The notes under the pieces: generated by a model
What the model was told of the DNA's origin: nothing
The model's database searches: none
Seen by the model: only the letters and a program-made list of their open reading frames with translations
Made by a program: the position numbers and the translations under genes
Assembly: GCF_036632095.1 (NCBI RefSeq)
Contig: NZ_JAPYKW010000002.1
Location: forward strand, 310,001 to 374,000
Reading direction: 5' to 3'
Length of the DNA: 64,000 nt
Source: Chlamydia sp. 04-14
GTDB lineage: Bacteria; Chlamydiota; Chlamydiia; Chlamydiales; Chlamydiaceae
Part shown: piece by piece, positions 25,620 through 35,557 of the stretch
Numbering within the stretch: position 1 is the first letter of the stretch
Layout: every line of letters starts with the position of its first letter

Positions 25620-27716
25620 TTAAACACAGGGCTTTAAAGCCATTTCAGGATACTTGGCACGAGAATGCAAAGCGCTATAGAGTGTTTTAACCATGGTCTC
25701 ACAGATGGTCGTAAGCTCGTCCAAAGTTATTGGGGAATCTGCAAATTGTCCATCATGCATTTTCCCCGAGACAATCTTATCTACAAGATCTCGTAAGGCT
25801 ACCATACTTGTTCCCTCTAAAGAACGTGCTGCTGCTTCAAATGAATCTGCAATCATAATAATTGTAGATTCCTTAGAAGAGGGTTTTCTTCCAGGATAAC
25901 GGAAAAGTTCCTCGTCTGAGGCTCCTGTATTAGGATTATTTTGTAAATGACGATGATAGGGAGAAAGAATAACTGAGGTGCCGTGATGTTCTTCAATGAC
26001 ACGAATAAAAGAATCGGGAAGACCTGCTTTTCTTGCTAGCTCTACTCCCTCAGGAATATGCCGCATAATCATTTTCGCACTCTCTATCGGAGAAAGATTA
26101 CTTTTTGATGTTCCCAACATCTGATGATTTTCAAGGAAAAATCCCGGATTAATTAACTTACCAATATCATGATATTGCGCCACAACACGACAGAAAAGCC
26201 CGTCGGCATGGATAGCATTAGCCGCAGATTCTGCAAGAATACCCACCAACACTGAATGCTGGTAAGTGCCAGGAGCTTGTTCGAAGAGTCTCTTTAATAA
26301 AGGATAGTCAGAATCTAAATAAGCTAATAAATGGTTATGAGTGCAGGCACCAAAAGAGGATTCAAATACAGGAATTAAAGCTCCAACACCTAAAGCAGTA
26401 ATCAAGCTATAAACAAAGCTTCCTAAGCAATCAGCACGGAAAGCTGTTATAGATGCGGCGCCAAAAAACAAACGGAATCCTGTTAAAATTGCTGTAGATA
26501 CCCACCATAACTTCATACAACACCAAAACAGTGAAGATAGACGCGTTACTCGGCTCAATGTGAATAAAATCCTCCATGAACTTAATAAGTTCATGGCAAG
26601 AAACCAACTATTATTCCAGATATCTGATTCTAAAGTATAGAGAACCCCTAAAAATGTGCAGGAGGCTCCTGCAAGAGGAATGCCCACAAGATGGCCTAGG
26701 AGAATAGCTGTAAAAGGAAGAATCAGCGGATAAGAAAGATAAATTTCCCAGCTTTGAGGACCTAACGCACAAAGAGTCTCGGTAATCTTTACCCCGATCA
26801 ATGACAGGGAAAAGATAGCAATATAGAGCATAAAACGTTTTGGAGACATCAATAACTCAGGACAAAACGTTACCAAAGAACGGTAGCCCCAAACTAAAAT
26901 AACCAACACCAAAAGAAGAACTCCTAAAGCTCCCCGGCAAGAAAATAGCGTTGTTGAGGAGACCAGTTGGTGACGTAAGCAGCGAAGGATTTTCGCATCT
27001 CTCGCACTAATCCTTTGATACTGCCTTATAATAGAGCTACCCTTAGGAAAATGCTCTAATCGCCGTGTGCCAAGTAAATCTCCTTTAACATAACCCGATT
27101 TTTCCTTATCCACAGCGATATCTAAAAACTTTTCTTTTAGATTATCTATAATATGCAATCTGCAAGATGCCGGACAATTTTCAGACTTTAAGAAATTGTC
27201 CACATGTGCAACACATTGATGTATAACTTCTCTAGAATCAGCACTTACATGAATGCCTAGCAAACGATCTCTTTCTTTTAGAGCGGAGGGACGTAAATGG
27301 AGATCTTGAAGACAGGTTTCAGTGGAGTTGTCTATAAATCCTACAGCACCAAGAAAGTCTTGAGTTTTTTTTAACCACTGTCGTGTTTCTTCTTCTTCAG
27401 GTTCTTCAAAACAAGTGTTTTCAGAAATACGATAGACTTTTCCGAATACTTCAGGAACTTCAGCGGTCTTACTATAGAATGCATGCACATTCCAACTTAT
27501 AGAAAAATCGATAGGAGAACTTAAAGATACTTGAGCAATATCCCCTTCCTTATACACAGGAATATGAAGAACTCTAAGATAGATAAAGGAGAATAACGTT
27601 AAACCAAAGATACCCGTAATACCAAAATATAAAAGATACCTTGACCACGGCCGATCTATTTCAGCAGTAGTACAGCTACGGTAAGTTTGCCTACGGTCTT
27701 CCATTTGCTTGATCAT
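25620..27716 (-). CDS. 7TM-HD family phosphodiesterase (PgpH-like)
   Basis: This is a 698-residue membrane protein of the 7TMR-HD family. After a cytoplasmic start and one helix (about 28-48), an extracytoplasmic domain of about 200 residues follows. Six or more hydrophobic helices lie at about 265-450. A cytoplasmic HD domain then begins GTYQHSVLVGILAESAANAI, with the metal-binding pair YHDIGK. In Firmicutes this family (PgpH) degrades cyclic di-AMP to pApA. Chlamydiae are known to make c-di-AMP, so this is the likely degrading enzyme, an inference from family membership. Start choices are the ATG at 27716 and one four codons later. Confidence 0.87.
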   Translation of the reverse strand: MIKQMEDRRQTYRSCTTAEIDRPWSRYLLYFGITGIFGLTLFSFIYLRVLHIPVYKEGDIAQVSLSSPIDFSISWNVHAFYSKTAEVPEVFGKVYRISENTCFEEPEEEETRQWLKKTQDFLGAVGFIDNSTETCLQDLHLRPSALKERDRLLGIHVSADSREVIHQCVAHVDNFLKSENCPASCRLHIIDNLKEKFLDIAVDKEKSGYVKGDLLGTRRLEHFPKGSSIIRQYQRISARDAKILRCLRHQLVSSTTLFSCRGALGVLLLVLVILVWGYRSLVTFCPELLMSPKRFMLYIAIFSLSLIGVKITETLCALGPQSWEIYLSYPLILPFTAILLGHLVGIPLAGASCTFLGVLYTLESDIWNNSWFLAMNLLSSWRILFTLSRVTRLSSLFWCCMKLWWVSTAILTGFRLFFGAASITAFRADCLGSFVYSLITALGVGALIPVFESSFGACTHNHLLAYLDSDYPLLKRLFEQAPGTYQHSVLVGILAESAANAIHADGLFCRVVAQYHDIGKLINPGFFLENHQMLGTSKSNLSPIESAKMIMRHIPEGVELARKAGLPDSFIRVIEEHHGTSVILSPYHRHLQNNPNTGASDEELFRYPGRKPSSKESTIIMIADSFEAAARSLEGTSMVALRDLVDKIVSGKMHDGQFADSPITLDELTTICETMVKTLYSALHSRAKYPEMALKPCV

Positions 27717-28211
27717 ATGCTTAATACAGGATATATCTATTATTTTTTAGCTATCACACCAAAGAACAAAACACCATTTTTTATTCAAAACTAGTACTTC
27801 TATCTTTTCACAAATAAACTCTGTCACTTGCAAACAAGAAAACTCTAAAAATTTCATGGCAAATGACATCACTTAAAGCACATTATCATGATTTGCGAAC
27901 TTTACTCTATTTTAATTAAGAATTTCATACTATTGACTATAGCTTGATATTATGACAAAGAAAAATGACGATTTCTCACGGTACCCGATACCTTACCTAG
28001 GAAACACTATATTCTATCTAATGCACCAATATATTCATTAAAGAGGGACAATTTCCAACTCTTTATACTATAGTGAACATAGAAAAACCTTCTCCAATTA
28101 CAAATTTGTTAGTGAGTGCATTTTTGGGATCCCCAGTCTAGGAATCCTAGGAAAAATAGTCACCTGAATTAAACAAAAAACTCCTCGCAAAAATTTTTAG
28201 AGGCTCAAACA
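27717..28211. other. 495-bp intergenic region upstream of dnaX
   Basis: No reading frame of note and no tRNA were found. The region separates divergent genes and so should hold promoters for both, but no pair near consensus with 17-base spacing stood out. Close to dnaX it has short palindromes (GGGATCCC; TAGGA with TCCTA). A weak stem, CCTC (about 28183-28186) with GAGG (28200-28203), covers the dnaX Shine-Dalgarno. Confidence 0.5.
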
Positions 28212-29552
28212 ATGACATCTACAACATATCAAGTTTCTTCTAGAAAGTACCGTCCGCAAACATTTTCCGAAATTCTCGGACAAGATGCTGTAGTTACTGT
28301 TTTAAAAAATGCCTTACAATTTCAACGTGTAGCGCATGCTTATTTATTTTCAGGAATTCGCGGAACTGGGAAGACAACCCTAGCAAGAATTTTTGCTAAA
28401 GCACTGAATTGTATAGAACCAACTCCCAATAATGAACCTTGCAATCACTGTTGTGTCTGCAAAGAAATTTCTTCAGGAACCTCCCTAGATGTTATAGAAA
28501 TTGATGGTGCTTCCCACAGGGGTATCGAAGATATTCGTCAGATCAACGAAACCGTCCTCTTCACACCAGCAAAATCGCAATACAAAATCTATATCATCGA
28601 TGAAGTGCATATGCTGACAAAAGAGGCCTTTAATTCCCTGTTGAAGACTCTAGAAGAACCTCCTAGTCATGTAAAATTTTTCTTGGCAACTACAGAAAAT
28701 TATAAAATCCCCGGAACAATTTTAAGCCGTTGTCAAAAAATGCTCTTAAAAAGAATTCCCGAGACGATGATTGTGGATAAGCTAGTATCCATATCTAAAG
28801 AGAATTCTATAGAGGCCTCTAGGGAAGCTCTTCTTCCTATTGCCAGGGCAGCTCAGGGAAGCCTCCGCGATGCAGAATCTCTTTATGATTATGTCATAGG
28901 TTTATTTCCTAAATCCTTATCTCCAGAATCTGTATCCGATGCTTTAGGTGTAGTCTCTCAAGATACTCTATGCACTTTGGCAGAATGTATTCGTACGCAG
29001 AAATATGCGGAAGCTTTACTACCAGTGACTACGGCAATAAATTCTGGAGTAGCGCCAATAACCTTCCTTCATGATCTCACTGTTTTCTATCGTGATGTAC
29101 TTCTTGATAAAGATCAGGTAGGTTCCCCTCTATCAGCAACAGCAATGCACTATTCTAGCGAGTGTCTACTAGAAATCATTGACTTTCTTGGAGAGGCGGC
29201 GAAACATCTACAACAAACTATCTTCGAAAAAACATTTTTAGAGACTGTAATTATTCATCTAATTCGGATATGCCAACGTCCTTCTTTAGAAACTCTATTT
29301 TCTCAACTTAAAACATCAACTTTCGACACCCCTAGAAACATCCCCCAACAGCAAGAACCTCCTAAACCTATTATACAACCTCAAAAGCACTACGAAGAAC
29401 AAAGTTTCTTATCTCCATCTTCGAAATCTCCCGTTCTCAAAGAACCTTCCTATCAAAAAGAGACTTCCCCTTCTTTAGTAGGATCAGCTACTATAGATAC
29501 ACTTTTACAATTTGCTGTTGTTGAGTTTTCAGGAATTTTAACTAAGGAGTAA
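28212..29552 (+). CDS. dnaX: DNA polymerase III clamp-loader subunit gamma/tau
   Basis: DnaX is the ATPase of the clamp loader that puts the beta clamp on DNA. The 446-residue protein has Walker [20 protein letters not shown], the four-cysteine zinc module between helices ([17 protein letters not shown]), Walker [23 protein letters not shown] split across the motif, and the SRC sensor (LSRCQ). It ends soon after domain III with a Pro/Gln/Ser-rich tail, so the long tau-specific C terminus that binds polymerase and helicase is absent. The stop is followed two bases later by ybaB, the usual partner gene. Confidence 0.94.
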   Translation: MTSTTYQVSSRKYRPQTFSEILGQDAVVTVLKNALQFQRVAHAYLFSGIRGTGKTTLARIFAKALNCIEPTPNNEPCNHCCVCKEISSGTSLDVIEIDGASHRGIEDIRQINETVLFTPAKSQYKIYIIDEVHMLTKEAFNSLLKTLEEPPSHVKFFLATTENYKIPGTILSRCQKMLLKRIPETMIVDKLVSISKENSIEASREALLPIARAAQGSLRDAESLYDYVIGLFPKSLSPESVSDALGVVSQDTLCTLAECIRTQKYAEALLPVTTAINSGVAPITFLHDLTVFYRDVLLDKDQVGSPLSATAMHYSSECLLEIIDFLGEAAKHLQQTIFEKTFLETVIIHLIRICQRPSLETLFSQLKTSTFDTPRNIPQQQEPPKPIIQPQKHYEEQSFLSPSSKSPVLKEPSYQKETSPSLVGSATIDTLLQFAVVEFSGILTKE

Positions 29553-29554
29553 CC

Positions 29555-29845
29555 ATGGGCAGTGGATATGCCAAAAAGAAAAAAGAAGCAAAAATCATGG
29601 AGCAGCAATTCCTGGAAATGGAAGCTTCTCTAGAACAAAAACGCTATGAAGGACAAGCAGGTAATGGACTCGTCTCGGTAGTGATCAATGGCAAATGTGA
29701 TATTGTTTCTGTAAAAGTACAGCCCACATGTCTTGATCCTGAAGAACCTGAAGTTATTGAAGATCTCTTTCGTTCAGCATTTAAAGAAGCTAAAGAAGCT
29801 ATGGACAAAGAAATGTCTGTAATGCGTGCAGGGATGCCTTTCTAA
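29555..29845 (+). CDS. ybaB: YbaB/EbfC family nucleoid-associated protein
   Basis: This is a 96-residue member of the YbaB family, small dimeric DNA-binding proteins found just downstream of dnaX in most bacteria. An N-terminal Lys/Glu-rich helix ([20 protein letters not shown]) is followed by the conserved strand region ([20 protein letters not shown]) and a C-terminal helix. Other bacteria have a longer start. Here the first 15 residues are compact and basic. It follows dnaX by two bases and its stop overlaps the convergent ptsI by four. Confidence 0.9.
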   Translation: MGSGYAKKKKEAKIMEQQFLEMEASLEQKRYEGQAGNGLVSVVINGKCDIVSVKVQPTCLDPEEPEVIEDLFRSAFKEAKEAMDKEMSVMRAGMPF

Positions 29846-31542
29846 GCTAATAGGGCCTGAACTTCTTCACAGGTCCTTGCTCTTAATAATTTCTCCGTAT
29901 GTTCTACACAATCACTCAAATTCAAAGAGGCTATTTTCTCTCGTAGTTCTACAATAGCCGGCATAGCAACAGACAATTCCTGAACTCCTAATCCCAAGAA
30001 AAATGGTGTTAAAGACAGATTTGCTGCGGCCTCTCCACAAATAGATGTATAGACATCATGCTGCTTAGCATTAGACACTACATGGCGAATCATTCGCATT
30101 ACCGAAGGATGTAGCGGATTATCAAGGTAATAAGGTAAAACCCTTTCTCTATTATTTCCTAAGGTATATTGCATAAGATCGTTAGTACCTATGGAAATAA
30201 AACTGCACTCTTGAAGAATCTCATCGATCATCAATACAGCTGAGGGAATTTCTATCATACTTCCCCAGATAATGTTTTCTACATTATGATCTCTATTAAA
30301 TGAACGTCGTACATTTTCTAATCGACGTTTCACTTCTATAATTTCTATGACATCGGCTGTCCCAGGAATTAGAACCTTTAAAGGACCTAATGCCGAGGCT
30401 GTTAAAATAGCACGAAGTTGATCATCGAGCATTTGAGAGTTCTTTAATAAGTAACGTATTGAACGTTCTTGGATGGGATCTTGACCAGGGCAAAGCTTAT
30501 CCTCCCCAAAATCAAATAAACGCAAAACAGACACACGCTCTGGAAATAAAGCTAGAGACTTATACACCACAGCTTGTTCTTCTTCCGTAGGCAACCTATC
30601 TTCAGCAATCGCTAAGAATTCAGAACGAAATAGCCCTATAGATGTTTGAGGGAAAAATTCTGAAAGCATACGCAGTTCTTCAAGACTAGCAGCATGAGAA
30701 GACACTATGGCGTGTGGTGATGCTTGTGGATAGGATTTTACACTATAAGATGTGCTTTTTTGCTTATAACAATTCTCAAGAGTTTTTGATTTAGGATTAA
30801 AGATAATCTCGCCACGAATACCATCGATAAGCACAAGCTTACCGGAATATTCTTGAATGCGTTCCCAGTTTTCATGAGAAAAATTTGCTAAATAAGGAAT
30901 ATTTTTTGCTCTAGAAACGATAGCGGTATGTGACGTCGGTGCACCAACCAAGGAAACGAATCCTCGAATATAGGAGGGGTTAGCACTAGCGACTTCTGAA
31001 GGAGTAAGCTCTTGCGAAAAAACGATGATATTCTGATTTGCATCTCCTAAAGAGCTCTTATGCTGACAACATAAATGACCAATCACACGATTAGAAATAT
31101 CATGAATATCTTGAACACGATCTACAGCTAAAGAAACTCCTTGTACCGCTGTTAAAGATTCTTCTATTTTCCCCATAACAGAAGAAAAGACATATTCCGC
31201 ATTCTTACGATCTTTCCTGATGGTATTCACTACCTCTTCAGTCAAAATAGGGTCTTTAATTATCTCTAAATGGGCTTGTAGTATCGAGGATATCTCTTGT
31301 TGACCTTGTTTTCCTTGAACTTCTTGTTCTAAGGCAACAATATCAGATTTGGAACGATTCAATGCTTTATAGTAACGATGTATCTCATGTTCTACCTCTT
31401 CTTGAGGTAAAGTAAGTTCATGAATTTGCAAAGGAGAGGTTCCCAGGAAAAAAGCCTTCCCTATGGCCACCCCAGAAACTAAAGTCATTCCAGGAACTCG
31501 CCATTCTTCATTTTGTTCTACAGAAGGCGCGGGCGTGTTCAT
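29842..31542 (-). CDS. ptsI: PTS enzyme I (phosphoenolpyruvate-protein phosphotransferase)
   Basis: EI takes phosphate from phosphoenolpyruvate and passes it to HPr. The 566-residue length is standard. The phospho-His segment is [15 protein letters not shown] in the N-terminal half. The C-terminal PEP-binding barrel has LFRSEFL (Arg), GSMIEIPSA and a Cys near ICGEAAANL, which is the acid/base cysteine. It follows ptsH directly (adjacent bases) and so is its operon partner. With no sugar-specific EIIB/EIIC in the window, its targets are probably the two EIIA proteins at 15-16.2 kb. Confidence 0.95.
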   Translation of the reverse strand: MNTPAPSVEQNEEWRVPGMTLVSGVAIGKAFFLGTSPLQIHELTLPQEEVEHEIHRYYKALNRSKSDIVALEQEVQGKQGQQEISSILQAHLEIIKDPILTEEVVNTIRKDRKNAEYVFSSVMGKIEESLTAVQGVSLAVDRVQDIHDISNRVIGHLCCQHKSSLGDANQNIIVFSQELTPSEVASANPSYIRGFVSLVGAPTSHTAIVSRAKNIPYLANFSHENWERIQEYSGKLVLIDGIRGEIIFNPKSKTLENCYKQKSTSYSVKSYPQASPHAIVSSHAASLEELRMLSEFFPQTSIGLFRSEFLAIAEDRLPTEEEQAVVYKSLALFPERVSVLRLFDFGEDKLCPGQDPIQERSIRYLLKNSQMLDDQLRAILTASALGPLKVLIPGTADVIEIIEVKRRLENVRRSFNRDHNVENIIWGSMIEIPSAVLMIDEILQECSFISIGTNDLMQYTLGNNRERVLPYYLDNPLHPSVMRMIRHVVSNAKQHDVYTSICGEAAANLSLTPFFLGLGVQELSVAMPAIVELREKIASLNLSDCVEHTEKLLRARTCEEVQALLA

Positions 31543-31896
31543 CTACAACTCTCCAAAACCTGAATCAAAAGCATCCTGCACTTTCTGCAATACTCGACTC
31601 GCATCTTTTCCTTTAATACGCACAAAAATCTCTCCATTTTGTGGTGCTCCCAATATGAGTATGCTCATTATACTTTTCGCATTTACTGTTTTCCCAGCAT
31701 AGGTAAAGCTTGCTTCGCAATCTTCACCCTCAAACAACTTAACAATGGTACCAGCAGGACGAACGTGTATTCCAGAAGTATTTTTCACAATACATACACA
31801 TGTCAGTTCATCATCATCTTGAGAATCCACAGGAACTTCCATATCCTCAACATCTAAAACACATTCTCTACATTCATCCACCATACACCTCTTCAC
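31543..31896 (-). CDS. ptsH: PTS phosphocarrier protein HPr
   Basis: HPr relays phosphate from EI to EIIA. The product has 117 residues. The first 30 are an acidic extension (DVEDMEVPVDSQDDDE) that is not in the usual 85-90 residue HPr. The HPr fold follows, with the active His in TSGIHVRPAGTIVKL and the regulatory Ser in VNAKSIMSILILGA, the site used by HPr kinase. The Ser site implies possible control by an HprK encoded elsewhere. The start overlaps the upstream CT338-like gene by 23 bases, and ptsI follows immediately. Confidence 0.93.
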   Translation of the reverse strand: MKRCMVDECRECVLDVEDMEVPVDSQDDDELTCVCIVKNTSGIHVRPAGTIVKLFEGEDCEASFTYAGKTVNAKSIMSILILGAPQNGEIFVRIKGKDASRVLQKVQDAFDSGFGEL

Positions 31897-32665
31897 TATG
31901 TAAGTAGTTTTCTAACCAAGAAAGGAAAGAAGGATAATGACTTGTAGTTAAATGTAAAAGCTCAATACTTTCTAAAGTTCTATGAAGTAGACTTTCCTCG
32001 CTCAACAATACATTTGGTGAAGGAAAATCCCTACGCACCTCAGGATCAAAAAGAAAACATTGGTAGGTCAAAGGTTCTTCATAACCATAGAATGGGAAAA
32101 TCCCCAAAGAAGCACAATTGTCTTCCGGAGAAATCTTTTTTAAACGTAAGAACAGCTCTCGCAATTTATGTTGAACTTTGGCTAGAGAACGGTAGGAGAA
32201 AATTCCCTCATCTTCCCATTTCCCAAATCCATTATGAATCGTGAAAAACTTCTGATAATCATTATCCCCTAATCTAGGAAAGCAATGCCCCTCAGTCTCT
32301 AATAAAGGAGGCTCACCTTGAAAACCACAACGGCCGTCACTAAAAGTATAGAGCATCTTTGCATCGTAGGGTTCATTAGCAGAGCGATAAATATAAACAT
32401 CCAAACTATCTAATAGAGAAAAAAAACGACAAATACCTGGAAATTGATTATCATTAATCCCCAAAACAGTAAGCCAATATTCTTGGCAAAAATCTAGCCT
32501 GTCCTGTTTTGATAATCCCATCAGCTCGTACCAGCCTCGGGGCAAGCGAGGAGCTTTCTTGGAAATCTCTTCCCAAGACATTTCTTCACGCAATTGCTCT
32601 ATAGAATACACTTCGAGAGTGGGAAAAGAATGAACCGATGCTAAAACGTTTTGAAACTTTCTCAT
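31874..32665 (-). CDS. Conserved hypothetical protein (CT338-like)
   Basis: This 263-residue soluble protein occupies the place of C. trachomatis CT338, between ptsH and comEC. I recognise no family or catalytic motif. It is rich in aromatic residues and Leu, with no signal peptide and no membrane segment, and reads like an ordinary cytoplasmic domain protein. It overlaps ptsH by 23 bases at the 3' end, which suggests an operon CT338-ptsH-ptsI. Its 5' end overlaps that of the divergent comEC by 28 bases, an unusual head-to-head arrangement, so one of the two starts may really be internal. Confidence 0.75.
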   Translation of the reverse strand: MRKFQNVLASVHSFPTLEVYSIEQLREEMSWEEISKKAPRLPRGWYELMGLSKQDRLDFCQEYWLTVLGINDNQFPGICRFFSLLDSLDVYIYRSANEPYDAKMLYTFSDGRCGFQGEPPLLETEGHCFPRLGDNDYQKFFTIHNGFGKWEDEGIFSYRSLAKVQHKLRELFLRLKKISPEDNCASLGIFPFYGYEEPLTYQCFLFDPEVRRDFPSPNVLLSEESLLHRTLESIELLHLTTSHYPSFLSWLENYLHSEEVYGG

Positions 32666-34101
32666 TCTCTGCCCTTATTCAAACCTTTTATTCCCTATGG
32701 ATACAGCTAATTCATTCTTGTCGATACTTTCAACAACAACATCCTCTATTAATCTGCGCACTCTATTGGCTAACGGGAACTCTAGCGCGTCCCCATCCTT
32801 TATGCGGGATATTATTACTTCTAGCTCTTTCCCTTTTTATTCCCAAACAACAACGTAAACAACAACTCTTTATGGGAATTTGTTGGATTATACCCCTGAT
32901 AACTCTATCAGGATCTTCTTCTATTCATAAAGGGCAATCATCGGGAAACTTTATCATTAAATCCGGAAGAGAAAATAGATATTTTGGAGAAGCTGTTCAC
33001 CTACAATATCCCTGCGGGCAAAAATACCGTCATGTTCCTTGTACTATTCTTATAGATGCACATTTAGAACTAAATAAAAAATACCACATTCAAGGAACGA
33101 CGTTAGATCATACATCCCAAATTGTTTTTAAGTCTAATGGTTGCTATGAAGAAATACAGCCAACAAAGATAGCATGCATTCAACATAAATTACGAGAATC
33201 ATGTCATAAACGTATTTTATATCTATTTTCTTCTGGGGAACCAGGAAAATTCGCCTCTAGCCTTCTTCTTGGCACTCCCTTACCAAAACATCTAAAAGAA
33301 ATTTTCAAAAATAAAGGCTTGGCTCACTTATTTGCTATTTCCGGATGGCATTTTTCCTTATTTGCCTCAGCTCTGTTTTTCATTTTTAGCGTATTCCCAT
33401 CAAAAATAAAATATTTCCTTACTTTCATTGCACTTTCAGGATTAACTCTTTTGTTTCCCTGGTCTCCTTCGGTATGGAGAGCGTGGATTTCCCTAGCACT
33501 AATTTGTCTTTCTCCTTTTTCTTCAGGATATTGCTCTAGTCTGAATCGTTTAGGGCTCGGATGTATTTTGTGTTCTCTAGTATTCTCCCCGCTATCTCCA
33601 GCTTTTTCTCTAAGTTTTTTAGCTACTTTGGGTATTTTACTTTTTTTCCCTCATCTATTTCGCTTTTTCTATTCACCCTGGAAAGAAATAGTCCCAGGGT
33701 ATTTACTTCCCTTTGTTCGCTATTTCTGGGGAGCTCTATCTATAGCACTAGCCTCACAGATCTTTCTCTTTTTCCCTGCTGTGAATTTCTTCGGGTATTT
33801 TCCATTAGATGGTCTCATCTACAATCTCTTTTTCCCCTTGCTTATCCTTCCGATTTTCTCTCTAATTCTTCTATCTTTGATTCTCCCCTTTATGGCTCCT
33901 GCAACAAAATTTTGCATTTCTTGGATAATCTCACACCCTCTTCTTCATAGTCATAACTTTCTGACATCCCTATCCCCCGCCCCTATATCTCAAGAAAAAC
34001 TTACCCTAATTCTCATTCTTCTATTTTTTCTTGGCGTTAGCTTAGAAAAAACAAAAACAGGAGAAAATCTCTCCCTAACCAACTCTGTCTCTGAACTATA
34101 G
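32638..34101 (+). CDS. comEC: ComEC/Rec2 family competence membrane protein
   Basis: ComEC forms the inner-membrane channel for single-stranded DNA uptake. This 487-residue version has the N-terminal soluble (OB-like) region followed by the competence domain. The family signatures GLAHLFAISGWHFSLFAS and SPSVWRAWISLALICL are seen, with about ten hydrophobic helices up to residue 470. The C-terminal metallo-beta-lactamase nuclease domain found in many ComEC proteins is missing. Its start lies inside the 5' end of the divergent CT338-like gene. Chlamydiae recombine naturally, so a DNA-uptake role is plausible but unproven here. Confidence 0.88.
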   Translation: MLKRFETFSFSALIQTFYSLWIQLIHSCRYFQQQHPLLICALYWLTGTLARPHPLCGILLLLALSLFIPKQQRKQQLFMGICWIIPLITLSGSSSIHKGQSSGNFIIKSGRENRYFGEAVHLQYPCGQKYRHVPCTILIDAHLELNKKYHIQGTTLDHTSQIVFKSNGCYEEIQPTKIACIQHKLRESCHKRILYLFSSGEPGKFASSLLLGTPLPKHLKEIFKNKGLAHLFAISGWHFSLFASALFFIFSVFPSKIKYFLTFIALSGLTLLFPWSPSVWRAWISLALICLSPFSSGYCSSLNRLGLGCILCSLVFSPLSPAFSLSFLATLGILLFFPHLFRFFYSPWKEIVPGYLLPFVRYFWGALSIALASQIFLFFPAVNFFGYFPLDGLIYNLFFPLLILPIFSLILLSLILPFMAPATKFCISWIISHPLLHSHNFLTSLSPAPISQEKLTLILILLFFLGVSLEKTKTGENLSLTNSVSEL

Positions 34102-34196
34102 AAAATTTTTTTTATTGTGAAACCTACGCCCTTTCCCTAAAATAGCTATAAAATATGAAAGTATAGCATTGGTTATATTCAACTTAAGGTAAGCTC

Positions 34197-35405
34197 GTGT
34201 CTACTTCACCCACAAATAATCAGAGCACAAATCTCACTCCAGAAACACCAACCACTTATGTGAATTTTGGAAAATTAAAGATACGCCTTACCCGTATTTT
34301 ACAAACAATCACCGCACTAGGAATCGCATTGAATATTGGAGGTATTGTCTCCTTATGCTTAGGTTCTTCATTAGCCATTGCCTTACCTCTACTTGTTATC
34401 GGCATTGCCTTATTGATTCTTACCTGTTTCTTTCTAGCTTCGCGTTTAAGAAAACCTACTCTACCAACACCCGTACCTTCATCTCCTCCGATCACACCAA
34501 AACCTACAGGAGTTAAACCCGGCGGTACGCCTCCACCAACACCTCCTACCTCTCCCGTAGTAAAAACACCCCCAGCGCCTGTAGAAACTCCAGCGCCTGT
34601 GGCTACACCTCCGGTACGGCCTATTGTGAGAGTACGTGTTCCTGAAATTCAAATTCCGGGATTTTTAGACTTCACACCGCAATACATAGCTAATCTATTA
34701 GGAATGCGTTTTGGGGTTACTGAAATACATCCTGGAGGACGTATAAATAAAAATACGAAATACGTGACCGTACGTAGTAACAGACATAATCTGTTCTTAT
34801 GCTTCCTAAAAGGGCATCCTCTTGAAGATCCGTTCTCAAAGAAAACAAATTCAGCGGTAGTTATCCTAACAAATTCTGAAAGAGAGAAGCATCTTTTACT
34901 AGGGAGATCGCTAGCCTTCGGTCCACATATAGAAAAAGCTTGTTGGGATGATATTACAAAACCCGATTCTACAAAATTCCCTCCAGAATCCGTTGTTGCC
35001 GGACCTTGGGTAAATAAAAACAAAGATATACCACCTGCAAGTCATCTCATCTGCGCAAATCCTCCCCTCATTACTCTTACACGTGATGTACATCGCAGAG
35101 CGATTAACTTCGACGATTTCGATTATGAAAGAGAATTCAGAGCTACTGTACGAATGTATCAAACCATATTTGCAACCTGTAAAGAAAATGGAATCACTTC
35201 GATTCAACTTGAACTTCTAGGACTAAATAATATTGGATCAGATCAAGAAGAATACGAAGCTTGGTATTCAGGATGCGCCCTGGCTTTATTAGAAGCTATC
35301 CGTATCGAAGAAGAAACCCCGGGAAGCACGCTTATACATATTACTGTAAATAGTAGAACAGAACTACCCTTGCTCTCAGCCTTACAACAAGCATATCCAT
35401 CTTAA
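34197..35405 (+). CDS. Inc-like protein with large C-terminal (macro-like?) domain, copy A
   Basis: This 402-residue protein starts at a GTG with AAGGT six bases upstream. The order is: a Thr/Asn/Pro-rich start; a bilobed hydrophobic hairpin (about 37-80) of Inc type; a Pro/Thr-rich linker (about 87-145); and a soluble domain (about 150-402). That domain contains INKNTKYV, FLKGHPLEDPF, TKFPPESVVAGPW, the long helix pair, and IQLELLGLNNIGSDQEEY, and it ends in a VNSRTELPLLSAL strand-helix. The arrangement resembles a macro domain (a GxG-like turn, then a helix, then a late beta strand), but the usual ADP-ribose loop glycines are not obvious. The fold is an inference. A paralogue follows at 35.6 kb. 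Confidence 0.78.
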   Translation: MSTSPTNNQSTNLTPETPTTYVNFGKLKIRLTRILQTITALGIALNIGGIVSLCLGSSLAIALPLLVIGIALLILTCFFLASRLRKPTLPTPVPSSPPITPKPTGVKPGGTPPPTPPTSPVVKTPPAPVETPAPVATPPVRPIVRVRVPEIQIPGFLDFTPQYIANLLGMRFGVTEIHPGGRINKNTKYVTVRSNRHNLFLCFLKGHPLEDPFSKKTNSAVVILTNSEREKHLLLGRSLAFGPHIEKACWDDITKPDSTKFPPESVVAGPWVNKNKDIPPASHLICANPPLITLTRDVHRRAINFDDFDYEREFRATVRMYQTIFATCKENGITSIQLELLGLNNIGSDQEEYEAWYSGCALALLEAIRIEEETPGSTLIHITVNSRTELPLLSALQQAYPS

Positions 35406-35411
35406 TATAGT

Positions 35412-35440
35412 GTTCTCCAGATCTCAATAATCTGGAGAAC
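35412..35440 (+). terminator. Hairpin terminator after copy A
   Basis: A perfect 11-bp inverted repeat (GTTCTCCAGAT with ATCTGGAGAAC) encloses a 7-base loop, seven bases after the stop codon. It is followed by CTTTCC rather than a long T run. The two paralogues are thus probably separate transcripts. Confidence 0.65.
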
Positions 35441-35557
35441 CTTTCCATCTTCTATAAAAAATTTTTGTCGTTATCAAAAATTTTATTGTTAAGCTCCCTT
35501 GCTTATCTTACAATTTTATGACTATATCTCTGATTGTATTTATCTTAGGACGCTTTC

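Noticed and set aside
33561-33950. 129-aa frame inside comEC
   Set aside because: Same strand, different frame, Ser/Phe-rich translation caused by the T-rich membrane-helix codons.
34649-35207. Two leftward frames (124 and 98 aa) opposite Inc-like copy A
   Set aside because: Both are antisense to the conserved C-terminal domain shared with copy B and have no own start signals.
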